NCBI GenBank assembly: GCA_905221605.1 | Contig: CAJNDS010002731.1 | Location: forward strand, 1-36,000 | Direction of reading: 5' to 3' | Source: Symbiodinium natans | Taxonomy: Eukaryota; Sar; Dinophyceae; Suessiales; Symbiodiniaceae | Length of the DNA: 36,000 nucleotides | In this document: positions 1-10,519 of the stretch, piece by piece | Position numbering within the stretch: position 1 is the stretch's first letter | Layout of the letters: each line of letters opens with the position of its first letter | Program-made: the position numbers and the translations under genes | The notes under the pieces: model-generated | Databases searched by the model: none | Seen by the model: only the letters and a program-made list of their open reading frames with translations | Told to the model about the DNA's origin: nothing

Positions 1-784
1 CACCCCCCGCATTTTGCTGAGGGTTCATGTCAAAGATCTGAAGTCCAAGCCCAGCTCGGCACTTCAACACTAAGGGGATGCCCTGGCCACATTCCCTTGG
101 TGCGTACTCGCCACCAAACGAAACAAACAACACACCAGTCGATCTCTGACATCAAACTTAAAACTCATGTAAGATCCCACCATCAGGCAGGTTGTCCTGG
201 GTCCACATCACTGGTAACCCAAGAGTTCGTTGTCCAAACACGTGAAAAACGAATTAAACTTGCATCCACCTGCACTGGGGCAGGGTTGTCTTGGAACGAA
301 TCCAAGAGTTCGTGGTGACAAACACGTGAAAACGAATTAATGCAAGCTTCAGATGTTTCCCACTCAGCACTCGACCTTGTCGTGGTACTCCTCCTCAGTC
401 TCGCATCTTCCAGGTCACCAAACTCACCAACTAGCATCGGCTAGCTGATCCTTCAGGAAAAAATTGGCTTCATAGTTTCGCTTCTTCCAGCGTACCATCA
501 GCCAAAAACGTCTTCAGAGGTGGCAATCAGACGCCTTGCAGAAGGGGCTATAGAGTCCCTCGTTGAGTTTCATCATCATTTTGCCTCCTCTTTGCAAACT
601 TCTCATGCACTGAAACAAGGGCTCACACTAACCAGAAAAATCGCGGGCGCTCCATGGCGGCAACGCGGCCATGGCTTCCAAAAAAAAATGGCTGCGGGTT
701 TCACTCACCCACCCAACCACTGAGATCACTTAGCATCTCAGTTCATTCTTCATCCTCTTCGCCCTTCTTCTCGCCAGCTCCAGT
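1..784 (-). other. 3' untranslated region and polypurine tract of copia copy 1
   Basis: Non-coding stretch between the polyprotein remnant and the 3' LTR, which is off the window to the left. On the minus strand it ends in the purine run GCGGGGGG (positions 3-10), followed by the first two bases (TG) of the LTR at positions 2-1. It contains an imperfect direct repeat around TTAATTCGTTTTCACGTGTTTG, the counterpart of 18636-18790. A small open frame (183-437, minus) is shared with the right copy, but I see no sign that it is a gene. Confidence 0.8.
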
Positions 785-3700
785 TTACTCCATCAACTTG
801 GCGCGGCGCTCCTTGGCGGCTTCCTTCATCTCCGCCAACTCAGCCGTCCTCGTTTCCATCATCACATCCTGCGAAGATCGGCTAGTCTCAGCTGGCGTCT
901 CCGCAGGCCTCTCAGTTGGCTGGTCTCCAACCTTTCTCTTCTTCTCTTCCAACATCAGCTCCAAATCGGCAACACTAAAGCTTGCCTTCACCCGCTCAGC
1001 AATCTGCGCGATAGCTGCTGCATCCAACTCAGATGGTACAACTGACACAGGCGAGCGAACCGCTTCGCCTTCCAGCTTTGCTCTCTTAGCAGCTTCTTCC
1101 TCGGCAGCTGTCAGGTCGGCGCTTGCGCTTTCGCTCAGCTTCCTCGAACTCTCGGTCTTGCTGTTCCGCTGCAGCCTTGAGGATCCGCTTCAGGTCCTTT
1201 TCCTCCTTCTCGAGTTTCCAACATTCTCACCCATGATCCCAAAGGCTTGCTGCCACATGTCGGCAGGCAACGTCAAGTTGAACCTCACCACATAGTCGGT
1301 CGGCAAGTGCCACTTACACTTGCAGATCCACACAACACCGCTTCGAGTCTCACTCGCAACCACCTTCTTCCAGCTTGCCGCCCTCTGCGTGTCGGTGATC
1401 TCCTCTTTCTTTTTCTCCAGGCCCTCCAAGAATCCTGCAACAGACTCCATCACGGATCTGTAGTGGCTGTAGGCCACAAACGACCACTTGGGAACTGGTC
1501 TCTCCCTCAGCTCCGGCTCGTGAATCCGAAGTGTATCACACGACAACATCGAAATCACTCGCACTCGCTCCACCAGTTCCTTAAACACCAAGGATCCTTC
1601 CTTTGCACTTCTCTTCCAGCGCAACACCCATGGGGGATAATACGAGCTCTCAGCTTCATCCTCCATGATCCTCTCTGCTCCCAAAATGGGTAGCATGCAC
1701 AACAGATCCACCATCCGCAAGACTCCGAGGTCCTGGTGCTCACCCAGAAGCAAAACAGGGACTATCCCTTTTCTCTTCAAGTACCTCACGAAGCTCAACA
1801 TCGCCAGGCCACACGTCCCCGGCGGTACTTCCATGTACAGTCCTCCTTCATTCACTGCCATCTCCCAGATGATGGCCTTGCCACCAATCTGTCCACGGAC
1901 ATCCAAGATTCCGAAGATCTTCGTGGGTTTCTCCTGTAGCTCACACACCTCCTGGATGGGCTTCACCAGCTTCTCGTATGAGCTTTGATAGCGCACCATA
2001 TCCTTGTCGTCGGATAGCGTGCCTATCACGTCCTTGAGCTCTAGCTCATCCACTGGAGTTCCGCGCCGGCAGATACTCCATGACACATCACCGAACCACT
2101 TCGGCGGCTCTGGATCCGCCAGCTCCGGAAACACGTCGACCATCCGTTCAATCACCTTCGGCATGGCCTTGGGTTTCGGTGCAGCTTGGCCTGAGCCTCG
2201 GCTTTCACCTTTATCACCCCTTTTTCCAGCAGCTCGGCGCTCCTTCTCTGCCTCTCGGAGATGGAATGCATGGCTTGCATCCGTGCCAGAGACTGTCACA
2301 GTCTGTTTGCACTTTTCGCACTTGGGCTTGCCACTTTCATCCCAGCTCAACCCGGCAGCATGCTCGGATCTGAACAACCATTTGCAAACCTTACACCAAA
2401 AGGGGCTTTTCATCTCAGCACCCTGCTCACCCTTCCTGCTGTCTTCAGCTGCCATTTTCCTGTCCTTCACCAAAGGTACAGGCTCCAGGCTAGGGCTAGC
2501 TTCCGTGGTGCTTGAACCAAAGCTTTTGCGGTTGGACCATAAATCCATTTCTTGAACCTCAGGGGAAGAGTCTTCACGAAGGGTTTCGGGACTTCTAAGG
2601 TGGAAATTTTCAAAAACTTCGCCACACTTTTTCACACTTTTCAACGATCCAACTTGCTCCACACTGCATCCAGTTGCCTCGGCACACTGGCATGCCTGAA
2701 CTCCAACCCTTGGTCGGATTCCACAGATCCTCCACACCTGCTGCACATCTTCACCAGGGTATATACCCATAGCTTGCTGGTGCTGACAGAATGTCACTTG
2801 ACTCAAGCACTTTGTAAGAACGTCAGCGATCATTCCCGCTGTCGGGCACCAAATGACCTTCAAGGTCTGAGCTTCCTGTATCCGCTCCTGAAGATAGCAG
2901 ACAGCGATGTCTAAGTGGCGAACTCGCCTACTCAACCCACGGTTTAGCAAAACCGCTCTCGCTGAGGAACTGTCAGTGTGCAATCGGATCGTGACATCTG
3001 ACTCGGCCAACTGACCGATCAAAGTCGCAAGTCCCTCACTCCTGTACCGCAGTCAAGATGGCTCTCAACTCGGCTTCACAAGAACTCAGCGATACACACC
3101 CTTGAACTCGAGAGATTCCCTTGATCAGGCATCCTCTATAAAAGATGGCTATGCCCGACACAGATCTTCGTCCTAACGACGCTTGGGGTGCCCAACTGGC
3201 ATCCGCATACACTTCCAGCTGCGCCGGCCCACTGTCCGGTACATTCCCATCAGGGCCAAAGTACTGCCATGCATGGTATTGTCCCTTTAGGAACCTAATC
3301 ACTTGTCGCAATGCTTGCTCAAAGCATGCTGTTGGCTTGGACTGTCCTTGCGAAAGAATGGACATCCACCTACTCAGGTCAGGTCTCGACTGACCCCACC
3401 ATGCAATCCGGCCAAGTACTGCTCTGTACCTCGCAGCTGCAGTGTCACTCAACTCAGGATCCGAACCACTTGCTCTGCCCTTCTCGACCGTTTTCACGAT
3501 GTCCGGAGGAGCAGTAACCACCTTCAGGTCCTTACAGAACTCTGTCTCGAACAGGGCATCTAAGTATGCCGGGGGCACTCGCATCCTGAGATGACTCCCT
3601 TGTCTCTCAATCTCCCGCCCCAAAAAGGTGATCTTTCCACCAGTGGAAGTGATTCGACCCGTTTCCTTGATCTTCAACTCTCCGTTCAGGGTGTCGGTCA

Positions 3701-6700
3701 CCAACCGAATGGCATCTCTAGTGCCACACAGAATCAAATCGTCCACATAGCACAACATGAGGAATCTTTTCCCTCTCACAGTGCCCTCGAAGACGGAAGG
3801 TTCCGTTGGGCATTGCTTCAACCCAACTTTCTTCACAACTGTCGCCAGCTTCAAGTTCCAAGCTTTGGCGGCAACTCTCAAACCATTCATGGCTTGATCC
3901 AGAATCATAAACACCGGGACATAATAGTCCTTGCAGGCGGAAACATCCTTGGGCAATTGGATAATCGCCTTCGATCCTTTCGGAAGGGGGGAATGCAAGA
4001 ATGCAGTGCTAACATCCAAAGTTGCGATATCCATAGCATCTACCGAAGCAATGGCCAAAAGCGTCCGTAACGCTTCTAAAGAAGGAGTCGTAGCACTCAG
4101 TCCTAAAGATGATGCTGTGCTCCCCTTTGCGATGTCTTGCACCACACACCGAGCTCTCACAGCTTCCTTGCCATTCACCACCTTTGGGCCTATGACCCAT
4201 CGGGTTGGGATGATCTTTATCCCATGCTGACGAGCAAACTTCTGAGCCTCGTCTGCTCCAACCACTCTCCCTGCTTTGTGAGCAGTCATACTCTGCAGCT
4301 CAGTTCGCCGGCCTTCCACTGTTTTATCCACATCTAATGGACATCCATCTATCTCAGACAGAACACTCGTGGGTCTTGCCAGCCAAACTTGGGATCCACA
4401 CACCTTCATGGACTCCGGGAAAGTGCTATTCTTGTTGAGCAGAATCGAATTGGTCACATGTACCAACTTCGGACTCTCGTCACTGCTTACCATTTTAATA
4501 GGACCTTGAGGCACATCGAGTCTTGGGTCTAAATAAATACGATTGATCAGCCGGGGAACTCGATTGGACTCATCTGGAACTGAGTTCACATCTGAAGTTA
4601 AACTCTCTAAACGCCGGGGAACTCGACTGGACTCATTTGGAACTGAATCCACATCCATTTGAGGTTTTTCTTCCTCCATTGGGATCGCTTCATCCTCAGC
4701 GGGAGTTTCTCCTTCGAAGTATCCAGGTTCCATTGCCTCATCTGGAATCCCTTGGTAAGGCAAACTTGGATCCTCAAAATCCTCCATGTCAACATCCACA
4801 ACTTCTGTCGCAGGTGTTGGGACGCTTTGCTTCTCCTCCAACTTGGGATCTGGTCGACTCTCATAGGTGATCTTCGGGCGTTTCAGGAGTGAAGGCTCAC
4901 TTCCAGACTCCATCACCCCCGCATCCTTTGAGCTTCTCTGGTCCATTTTTGGAGTTTCCTCTGTTGGTTCTTTCGATTCCAACCGTTGTCGTTGAGCTTT
5001 CAACCAATCATCATACCGTTTTCGGCATTCAGCATTGTGGTTGGCTTTTCCTCTTTTTGGACCACACGCAGGACAGTTCGCTGTGCCACCATGTTCCTTC
5101 ACCCATGCAGCTGGAGGTCCAACTTTGCTCATGTCGGTGGTCGGTCCCTCAGACACTCGGCCCTCAAAGGCCTTGTCCGCTTCACCTTCAATCCGATCGG
5201 GCACACCATCCTCTTTCTCCTTCAGAATCGGGGGAGCCAATGTATCCGATGGATCATGCTCCTTGAGCAAATGTTGACAATGCTCCAACCCAATCTTCAA
5301 CGGAACGATGTGCTTGATGGACTTTGCTCGAAAGTGTTTTGGACAACCATCCACCATGGCACTCACAACATGAGTCAAGCCACCAACTTCAGGGTACACA
5401 TAGGCTGCTTCCACAAACCGGGAGAGCGCCGTGGTTTTCATCGAATCCGGTAGCTCAGCCAGAACTGTAGCACCTATCAACGACGATCCACACTCATGGA
5501 GGGATCTCTGTAGTACCAACTCCTGGGGTGATTTCTTCCCATCAAAGGCAGCTGCATGGTGATTGTGCATTGCAGCACAGTAAATCAGACCAAACTCAAA
5601 CGCTCGAGGACTTCTTTTCAAGTCAAAGCCCTGCGCTCGTAGATCCAACCTCACCGTGCTGAACAACTCCTTGAGTGTTCTCACTGCCCTTTCCACACCA
5701 CCAACCGCTTCATGTCCCTGCGGAGGTGCTCTTTGGGTCACAATCCTAATCCCCAGATTGGCTCTCTTGATGAGGGCGCTCACCGCTGTCTCGCTGTCTG
5801 TCCTCAACAGTACAGCAGACCCTGCAATGTCCAGTCCGAAAGCATTCATCCAATAACGAATCCAGCTGGAGGTATTGTCAGCATTGGTCCCTACCAACAG
5901 ACATCCAATCATTCTGGTTGACATTTCAGTCATGACCAGTACTTTCATGTTGGGAGCCGTCGGCTGGTCTTTCGCAAAAGTACCAGTTACCAGGTTGATG
6001 AAGCAGAAATCTGCTTGCAACGCCACGGGTCGGTCTTGAGCATCCTTGGTCCGACGATGCTGGGTTGTTCCTCTTGTCATCCGACAATGAGGACATTCGG
6101 ACGAAAAAGGAATGTGGCCTCGCATCCGATGCAGCTCCATTTCTTCTTGCTTTTTCTTGGTCATTGACTGCACTGACTGCATCTGATCAACCTCCATCGG
6201 TCGTTGGCCATCATCCACATCCATGGGTCGAACCTCAGTTCTTCCAAAGGTTACTTTCTTTCGCTTTCCAGCATCACCTTGCAGGTAGATCCAAGGACAT
6301 CCAGCCCAGGATACTCCATATCCCATGACTCCTTTCTTCTCGTGTCGCAGCGAAATCTCTCTTCGAGTGAACTTCACTTCCCAACCAGTATTCACCATCT
6401 GCTCGGTGCTCAAGATGTTGTGAGCCACATCTGCTACAACTCCAGTCACACACACCGATGTCAAACCAAGATACTGCTTTCCTTCATACATAGGCAGCAA
6501 GGCTCGGATGCGAACTCGCTCGAAGACATTCACCGGGGTATCGTTGGCTGCTGAGTACCTCTCATTAGGTCCCAACGCCTTCCGATCCAAGATCTGGAAC
6601 TCATCCAAGTATCTTTTCGCAATCACAGTCACCGATGCTCCTGAGTCAATCAACCACCATTTGCTTGCATCATCCTTTTCCATGCTTTTGACTTGATTCA

Positions 6701-8688
6701 TCGGAGGTTTCATCAAAGACCGAACTGACTTAGATGGCAACATCTGAGATAAATCGGTAGAGATCCGATGCTCCAACTCGGCAATCCGGACTCTCGTCTC
6801 AACTTCCCATGACCAATCTATCTCATCAGTACTCCGGGGAATCCACTCTTTTCTCACTTCATCGAGCAATCCTTCCAGAGGTTGCAACACAGATTCCACT
6901 CGGGCCTCTGACTCAGGTTCATTCCATTCACCTCCAGTTAGCTGGTAGTCACTCGACTCACCCTCTTGGGAGACTTCAGCAACTGTCTTCCCCTTTCCTT
7001 TGCCTTTTCCTTTGGGCTTTCCCTTTTCGGGCTTCTTCTTGGGATCTCCTTTTGCCTTGGCTTTCGCCTTAGCATTGGGGGAATTGGGCTTCTTGCCTGA
7101 ATCTCCCTCCTTATACCAGCAATCGCGGGCATAATGTCCCTTTCCACCACACACATAGCACTCCACATCCTTCTTGTTCTGGCTTGAAGCTCGTTTGCCA
7201 GCACCTTTGCTTGATTCGCGCTTGCCTTTCTGTTCCTTTCCTTTGCCTTTTGGTTTTCCTTCGTTGCCCTTTCCCTCATTGGGATCTCGAAAAGGTTGAA
7301 GCTTCGTGCCAGGGGCTTCTGACCACACCCTTTGTTGCACCTCAAACTTCAGAGCAACTCTTTTCAGATCTTCAAACGATTCACTATCGCCATGCAACAA
7401 GCAATGGCTTCTACACCGATCTGGCAAACTGCGCAGCAAAACCATAACCGAATCCGCTTCTTGGATCTGCAAACCACCAGCATGCACATCGGGATCAAGA
7501 CTATTGAGCAGCTTGGTGTACTTGTTCAACTCATGCTCAATCTTTCGAATGATCTCCGGAATACTGGGTGCTTTCACGGTTTGATTCACCAGCTGCGACC
7601 GAAAGAACAGGCATTCAGCTCGCGACTTCAGGCAAAACTCCTTCGCCAGCAATCTCAAAGCCACAAAACCAGATTGTTGATAAGTGCTCTCACTTTCAAC
7701 ATATGTCTGCAAAATCAGAGAACTCTTCTCATGATTTGCAAAAGTCTGTCGCAGGATGTGCATCAGCCTCGTCGACCTCTTCTGTTGCTCCACAGTAAGT
7801 CGATCCTGTTTCAGCCGAGACTCTTCTTGAGTCTTCACCGCATGCATGAGCTCATTGGGAAACACTTCTGAACCCAAACCAACCCAACTGGTCAGCTTCT
7901 CCATCCAGGTCAAGAATCCAAGAGCTTCAGAGATGCGATCCTTCCAAGACGAAAAGTCAATGGTCGGCAAACTGGGCAACCATTTGTCCGATCGAGCAAA
8001 CACATCCCTTTCCCTTTCTTGCTCCAGAGGTGGAGGTCTCAGTGGGGGACTTGGGCTCGCCATCCGAAAAAGCTGGGTCCCCTTCGCAGGAGTACCCACT
8101 GGCGATGCACCTTGACATCCCGAAGAAGAACTGGGCATGTTCTCAGGAACACCATCCTGAGGTAAGGGGGGATTCACCTGTTGCTGTTGCTGTGGCTGCT
8201 GTTGCTGATGCTGCTGTATCATCCACTGCTGATGCTGCTGCTGTTGCTGCACCATGGACGAAGTCATCGTTTGCATAAACTGCTGTTGCTGCACAACCAG
8301 TTGCTGCATCATGCTTTCCAATTCTCGCACTTGTCTCGTCAACCCTTGCACGTCGGGTGATGTTTGTGATGGTGTCACCACAGGTTGAGGAGGTCCAGTG
8401 GATAGTCCTGGTGGTAACGAAGGACTTCCTACCGCTTGCTGAGGCAAACCAGGGGGAAACGAAGGGCCTCCCATTGTCTGTTGGGGTGCTCCAGTAGCTA
8501 CCCCATGAGGGCTTCTGGCGGGAGTTCGACCTCTGGGCACTGGGCCATACACAGGTTGGCTTCCTTGTGCCAAACCTTGCACCCACAGTGGGTTGGGATT
8601 TCCCAAACCCGGAAAAGGGTCTACCCTTCGCCTTGTCTCAGCATCCATGATGGGCACAGAGCTTCCACGCTCTCGTCCACCTCTTGGA
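1..8688 (-). repeat. Left arm of long inverted repeat (copia copy 1, leader-distal part)
   Basis: This stretch is the reverse complement of 10302-18977 with few differences. Position 1 corresponds to 18977 and the 3' untranslated part (1-784) differs from its partner at only a few bases that I could find. Predicted proteins of the two arms differ at roughly seven residues in the stretches I compared, plus a handful of indels. The arms face outward, with the 5' ends of both elements near the middle. Either an inverted duplication or two recent insertions of one family in opposite directions would give this layout. Confidence 0.93.
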
Positions 8689-8732
8689 CTCCTCACATGA
8701 GCTCCACTGGTATGTGGGGATGTATTCAACAT
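785..8732 (-). pseudogene. Ty1/copia-type Gag-Pol polyprotein, copy 1, broken by frameshifts
   Basis: On the minus strand a frame opens at the ATG at 8732 and runs 1898 residues to a stop at 3036. It includes a glutamine-rich N-terminus, Gag, a CCHC knuckle (CYVCGGKGHYARDC), an aspartic protease (WWLIDSGAS), an integrase core, reverse transcriptase (LCYVDDLIL) and the start of RNase H. Compared with the right copy, 2 nt of an AGAG run are missing near 3040, giving an immediate TGA. The rest of RNase H and the C-terminal extension continue in another frame (1190-3022). A 1-nt loss near 1219, a 5-nt loss near 1120 and a TCA-to-TAA change at 785-787 break the tail further. The N-terminus is more complete than in the right copy, so this copy probably shows the native start. 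The product would copy and integrate the element's RNA in virus-like particles; this copy is unlikely to do so by itself. Confidence 0.92.
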
Positions 8733-9100
8733 AGTTCCTGAACTCAGGCTCCAGCCTGCAGTCTCTCCACAACGTCTTCTGGCGAAAATTCTCTCACCAA
8801 CACCAGATGGTCCAGGCTCCTGAAGAACCTTAGTTCTACTCTACCAAGCACCGTATTCCTCCAAGACAAACCACCTTGCCCGGGCTCCAAAGTGCCTCAA
8901 CAGCCGCTGAACCAACTGCTTCCAAGCCTGATGACGCCTTCTCAGGATAGGCTTCCCGGCACACTTACACGGTCCGAGTACAAGAGATTCCGGTCCACTG
9001 GCAGTCTGGGCTCCAAACCCAAACTTGCCTCCAGGCACTCACAGAGTCCTGACAGACAATACAGGGGCTCGTATCAGAAGGCACAAGCTCCGCTACCGCG
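8733..9100 (-). other. 5' leader of copia copy 1
   Basis: Untranslated leader between the 5' LTR and the Gag ATG. The segment 8689-9029 within and beside it occurs again in the right copy at 9943-10301, but on the same plus strand rather than mirrored. One copy has therefore undergone an inversion. The left arrangement reads through the junction as one open Gag frame, so it is probably ancestral. Confidence 0.75.
9087..9098 (-). promoter_or_regulatory. Primer binding site of copia copy 1
   Basis: On the minus strand, two bases after the LTR terminal CA, the sequence is CGGTAGCGGAGC. The right copy has TGGTAGCGGAGC at the same place. Plant Ty1/copia elements classically use TGGTATCAGAGC, complementary to the 3' end of initiator methionine tRNA, and this is a close variant. 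The first base is T-to-C mutated here. Confidence 0.75.
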
Positions 9101-9393
9101 TGAAAAACCGAAGGTCCCTCTGGTACCTTTTCCCTTGAAAGCACGAACCCTGACCTCTCACACAAGTGCGGACAACTCTCTCTTTTTCACAGTCAGAGCC
9201 ACTTGAGCCAAAAGTTACGATCTCTCTTGTAAGCTTAAACTCAGCTTCAGAACGAAGTTCCTACACACTGAACACTCACTTTAAATAGCGTATTGCAAAA
9301 ACACACTCGTATGATTTCCTTGGAAATCAACGAGGCATAAACCATCGAGATGGGATCACACGGATTCCCAATCACTCCAAAGCAAAACAAACC
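9101..9393 (-). repeat. 5' LTR of copia copy 1, truncated at its 5' end
   Basis: Reverse complement of most of the right 3' LTR (18976-19347). It ends in CA (plus-strand TG at 9101). It lacks about the first 54 bp of the LTR; homology starts at GGTTTGTTTTGC near 9393. It also lacks about 26 bp next to the leader-like motif near 9215-9222. It keeps the TATTTAAA-like box (9280-9287) and TTTTGGCTCAAG (9202-9213, minus). Confidence 0.85.
9280..9287 (-). promoter_or_regulatory. TATA-like box in LTR of copy 1
   Basis: TATTTAAA on the minus strand, about 70 bp upstream of TTTTGGCTCAAG, mirrored at 19141-19148 in the right 3' LTR. It could be the LTR promoter. Dinoflagellate core promoters are poorly defined and often lack canonical TATA, so this is a guess from position and conservation. 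Confidence 0.3.
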
Positions 9394-9716
9394 TTGGTCA
9401 ACACCAAGGATGCGGAGCTGGCTTCGGTGCACTTTACGTGGGCAGAGTTAGAGTCCTTGCGCCAGGAGTGGTCTTGATGTTGCTTGACCATGACACCTTG
9501 TTCACTGCCAGGTGGGAAGCAGAAGAGCTGCGAAGGTTTGCGTCCTCGATCTGCTGCCCAATACCCTCTCGACGGACTCACTGGGCAGCATGGAAGTCGA
9601 GACGGACAAGACACAGCCTCGCCGTGGAGTGCTCGCCGGACGGGTCCGTACCGTGTGGGGCCCGATCGCCAAAGGTTTGTGCGTCCGAGGACCAGCTTGA
9701 AGCAAATGGGGGTTTG
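9394..9716. other. Non-homologous spacer at the centre of the inverted repeat
   Basis: Unique sequence of 323 bp between the truncated left LTR and the right 5' LTR. It matches neither arm. A short plus-strand frame from about 9391 to a TGA near 9477 (it includes AELASVHFTWAELESLRQEW) has protein-like composition and might be a host coding scrap, but it is too short to identify. No other gene is visible. Confidence 0.6.
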
Positions 9717-9896
9717 TGGAAGATTGTAGCTGATTAGTGATGTTTTCAAGAGAGAATTCGTTAAGTTTGTGCACTTCGTGACTTTTGGCTCAAGTGGCTC
9801 TGACTGTGAAAAAGAGAGAGATTGTCCGCACTTGTGTGAGAAGTCAGGGTTCGTGCTTTCAAGGGAAAAGGTACCAGAGGGACCTTCGGTTTTTTA
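9717..9896 (+). repeat. 5' LTR of copia copy 2, with 192-bp internal deletion
   Basis: Starts TGGAAGATTGTAGCTG, matching the start of the 3' LTR at 18976, and ends before the primer binding site. It jumps from the GATGTTTT block (ending 9746) directly to CAAGAGAGAATTCG. The 192 bp corresponding to 19006-19197 are missing, including the TATA-like box. Length is 180 bp versus 372 bp for the 3' LTR. The terminal CA is mutated to TA. The bases before it (GTTTG) do not match those after the 3' LTR (CGGGA), so no target duplication is visible. Confidence 0.85.
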
Positions 9897-9898
9897 CG

Positions 9899-9910
9899 TG
9901 GTAGCGGAGC
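9899..9910 (+). promoter_or_regulatory. Primer binding site of copia copy 2
   Basis: TGGTAGCGGAGC begins two bases after the LTR end. It is complementary to a tRNA 3' end reading GCTCCGCTACCA. The CCA and the similarity to the plant copia site TGGTATCAGAGC point to initiator methionine tRNA as primer. Confidence 0.8.
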
Positions 9911-9942
9911 TTATGCCTTGTGGAACGAGGTGAGTGCCTGGA

Positions 9943-10301
9943 CTCCTCACATGAGCTCCACTGGTATGTGGGGATGTATTCAACATAGTTCCTGAACTCA
10001 TCAGGCTCCAGCCTGCAGTCTCTCCACAACGTCTTCTGGCGAAAACTCTCTCACCAACACCAGATGGTCCAGGCTCCTGAAGAACCTGAGTTCTACTCTA
10101 CCAAGCACCGTCTTCCTCCAAGATCGGTCACCACCAATCCAGTTCCAGACAAACCACCTTGCTCGGGCTCTAAAGTGCCTTAACAGCCGCTAAACCAACT
10201 GCTTCCAAGTCTGATGAGTCCGGATCCGCCTCCTCACAGGGTAGACTTCCCGGTACTCACTTACACCCACTGGCAGTCTGGACTCCAAACCCAAACTTGC
10301 C
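9943..10301 (-). other. Inverted leader/start segment inside copia copy 2
   Basis: This 359-bp segment matches the plus strand of 8689-9029, while the rest of the copy matches the minus strand of the left arm. The left junctions read GAGTGCCTGGA/GGCAAG and GAGGAG/TCCAAGAGGTGG. In the right copy they read GAGTGCCTGGA/CTCCTC and CTTGCC/TCCAAGAGGTGG, exactly as a simple inversion between GGA and TCC predicts. The native Gag start codon lies inside the segment, so this copy has lost it. The segment also has a ~20-bp insertion around GGTCACCACC and several substitutions. Confidence 0.9.
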
Positions 10302-10519
10302 TCCAAGAGGTGGACGAGAGCGTGGAAGCTCTGTGCCCATCATGGATGCTGAGACAAGGCGAAGGGTAGACCCTTTTCCGGGTTTGGGAAATCCCAACCC
10401 ACTGTGGGTGCAAGGTTTGGCACAAGGAAGCCAACCTGTGTATGGTCCAGTCCAGTGCCTAGAGGTCGAACTCCCGCCAGAAGCCCTCATGGGTAGCTAT
10501 TGGAGCACTCCAACAGACA
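10302..10519 (+). pseudogene. Frameshifted Gag N-terminus of copia copy 2
   Basis: Encodes the same start of Gag as the left copy (motif ETRRRVDPFPGLGNPNPLWV), but in a different frame from the main polyprotein. A 5-bp tandem duplication (GTCCA near 10450) and a 1-bp loss in the GGGG run near 10492 separate it from the downstream frame. About 90 native N-terminal residues are therefore out of frame. Confidence 0.85.

Noticed and set aside
9438-9774. Overlapping 60-125 residue frames in the central spacer
   Set aside because: Frames on both strands overlap each other and cross the LTR boundary. No recognisable protein; only a 28-residue fragment looks coding-like.
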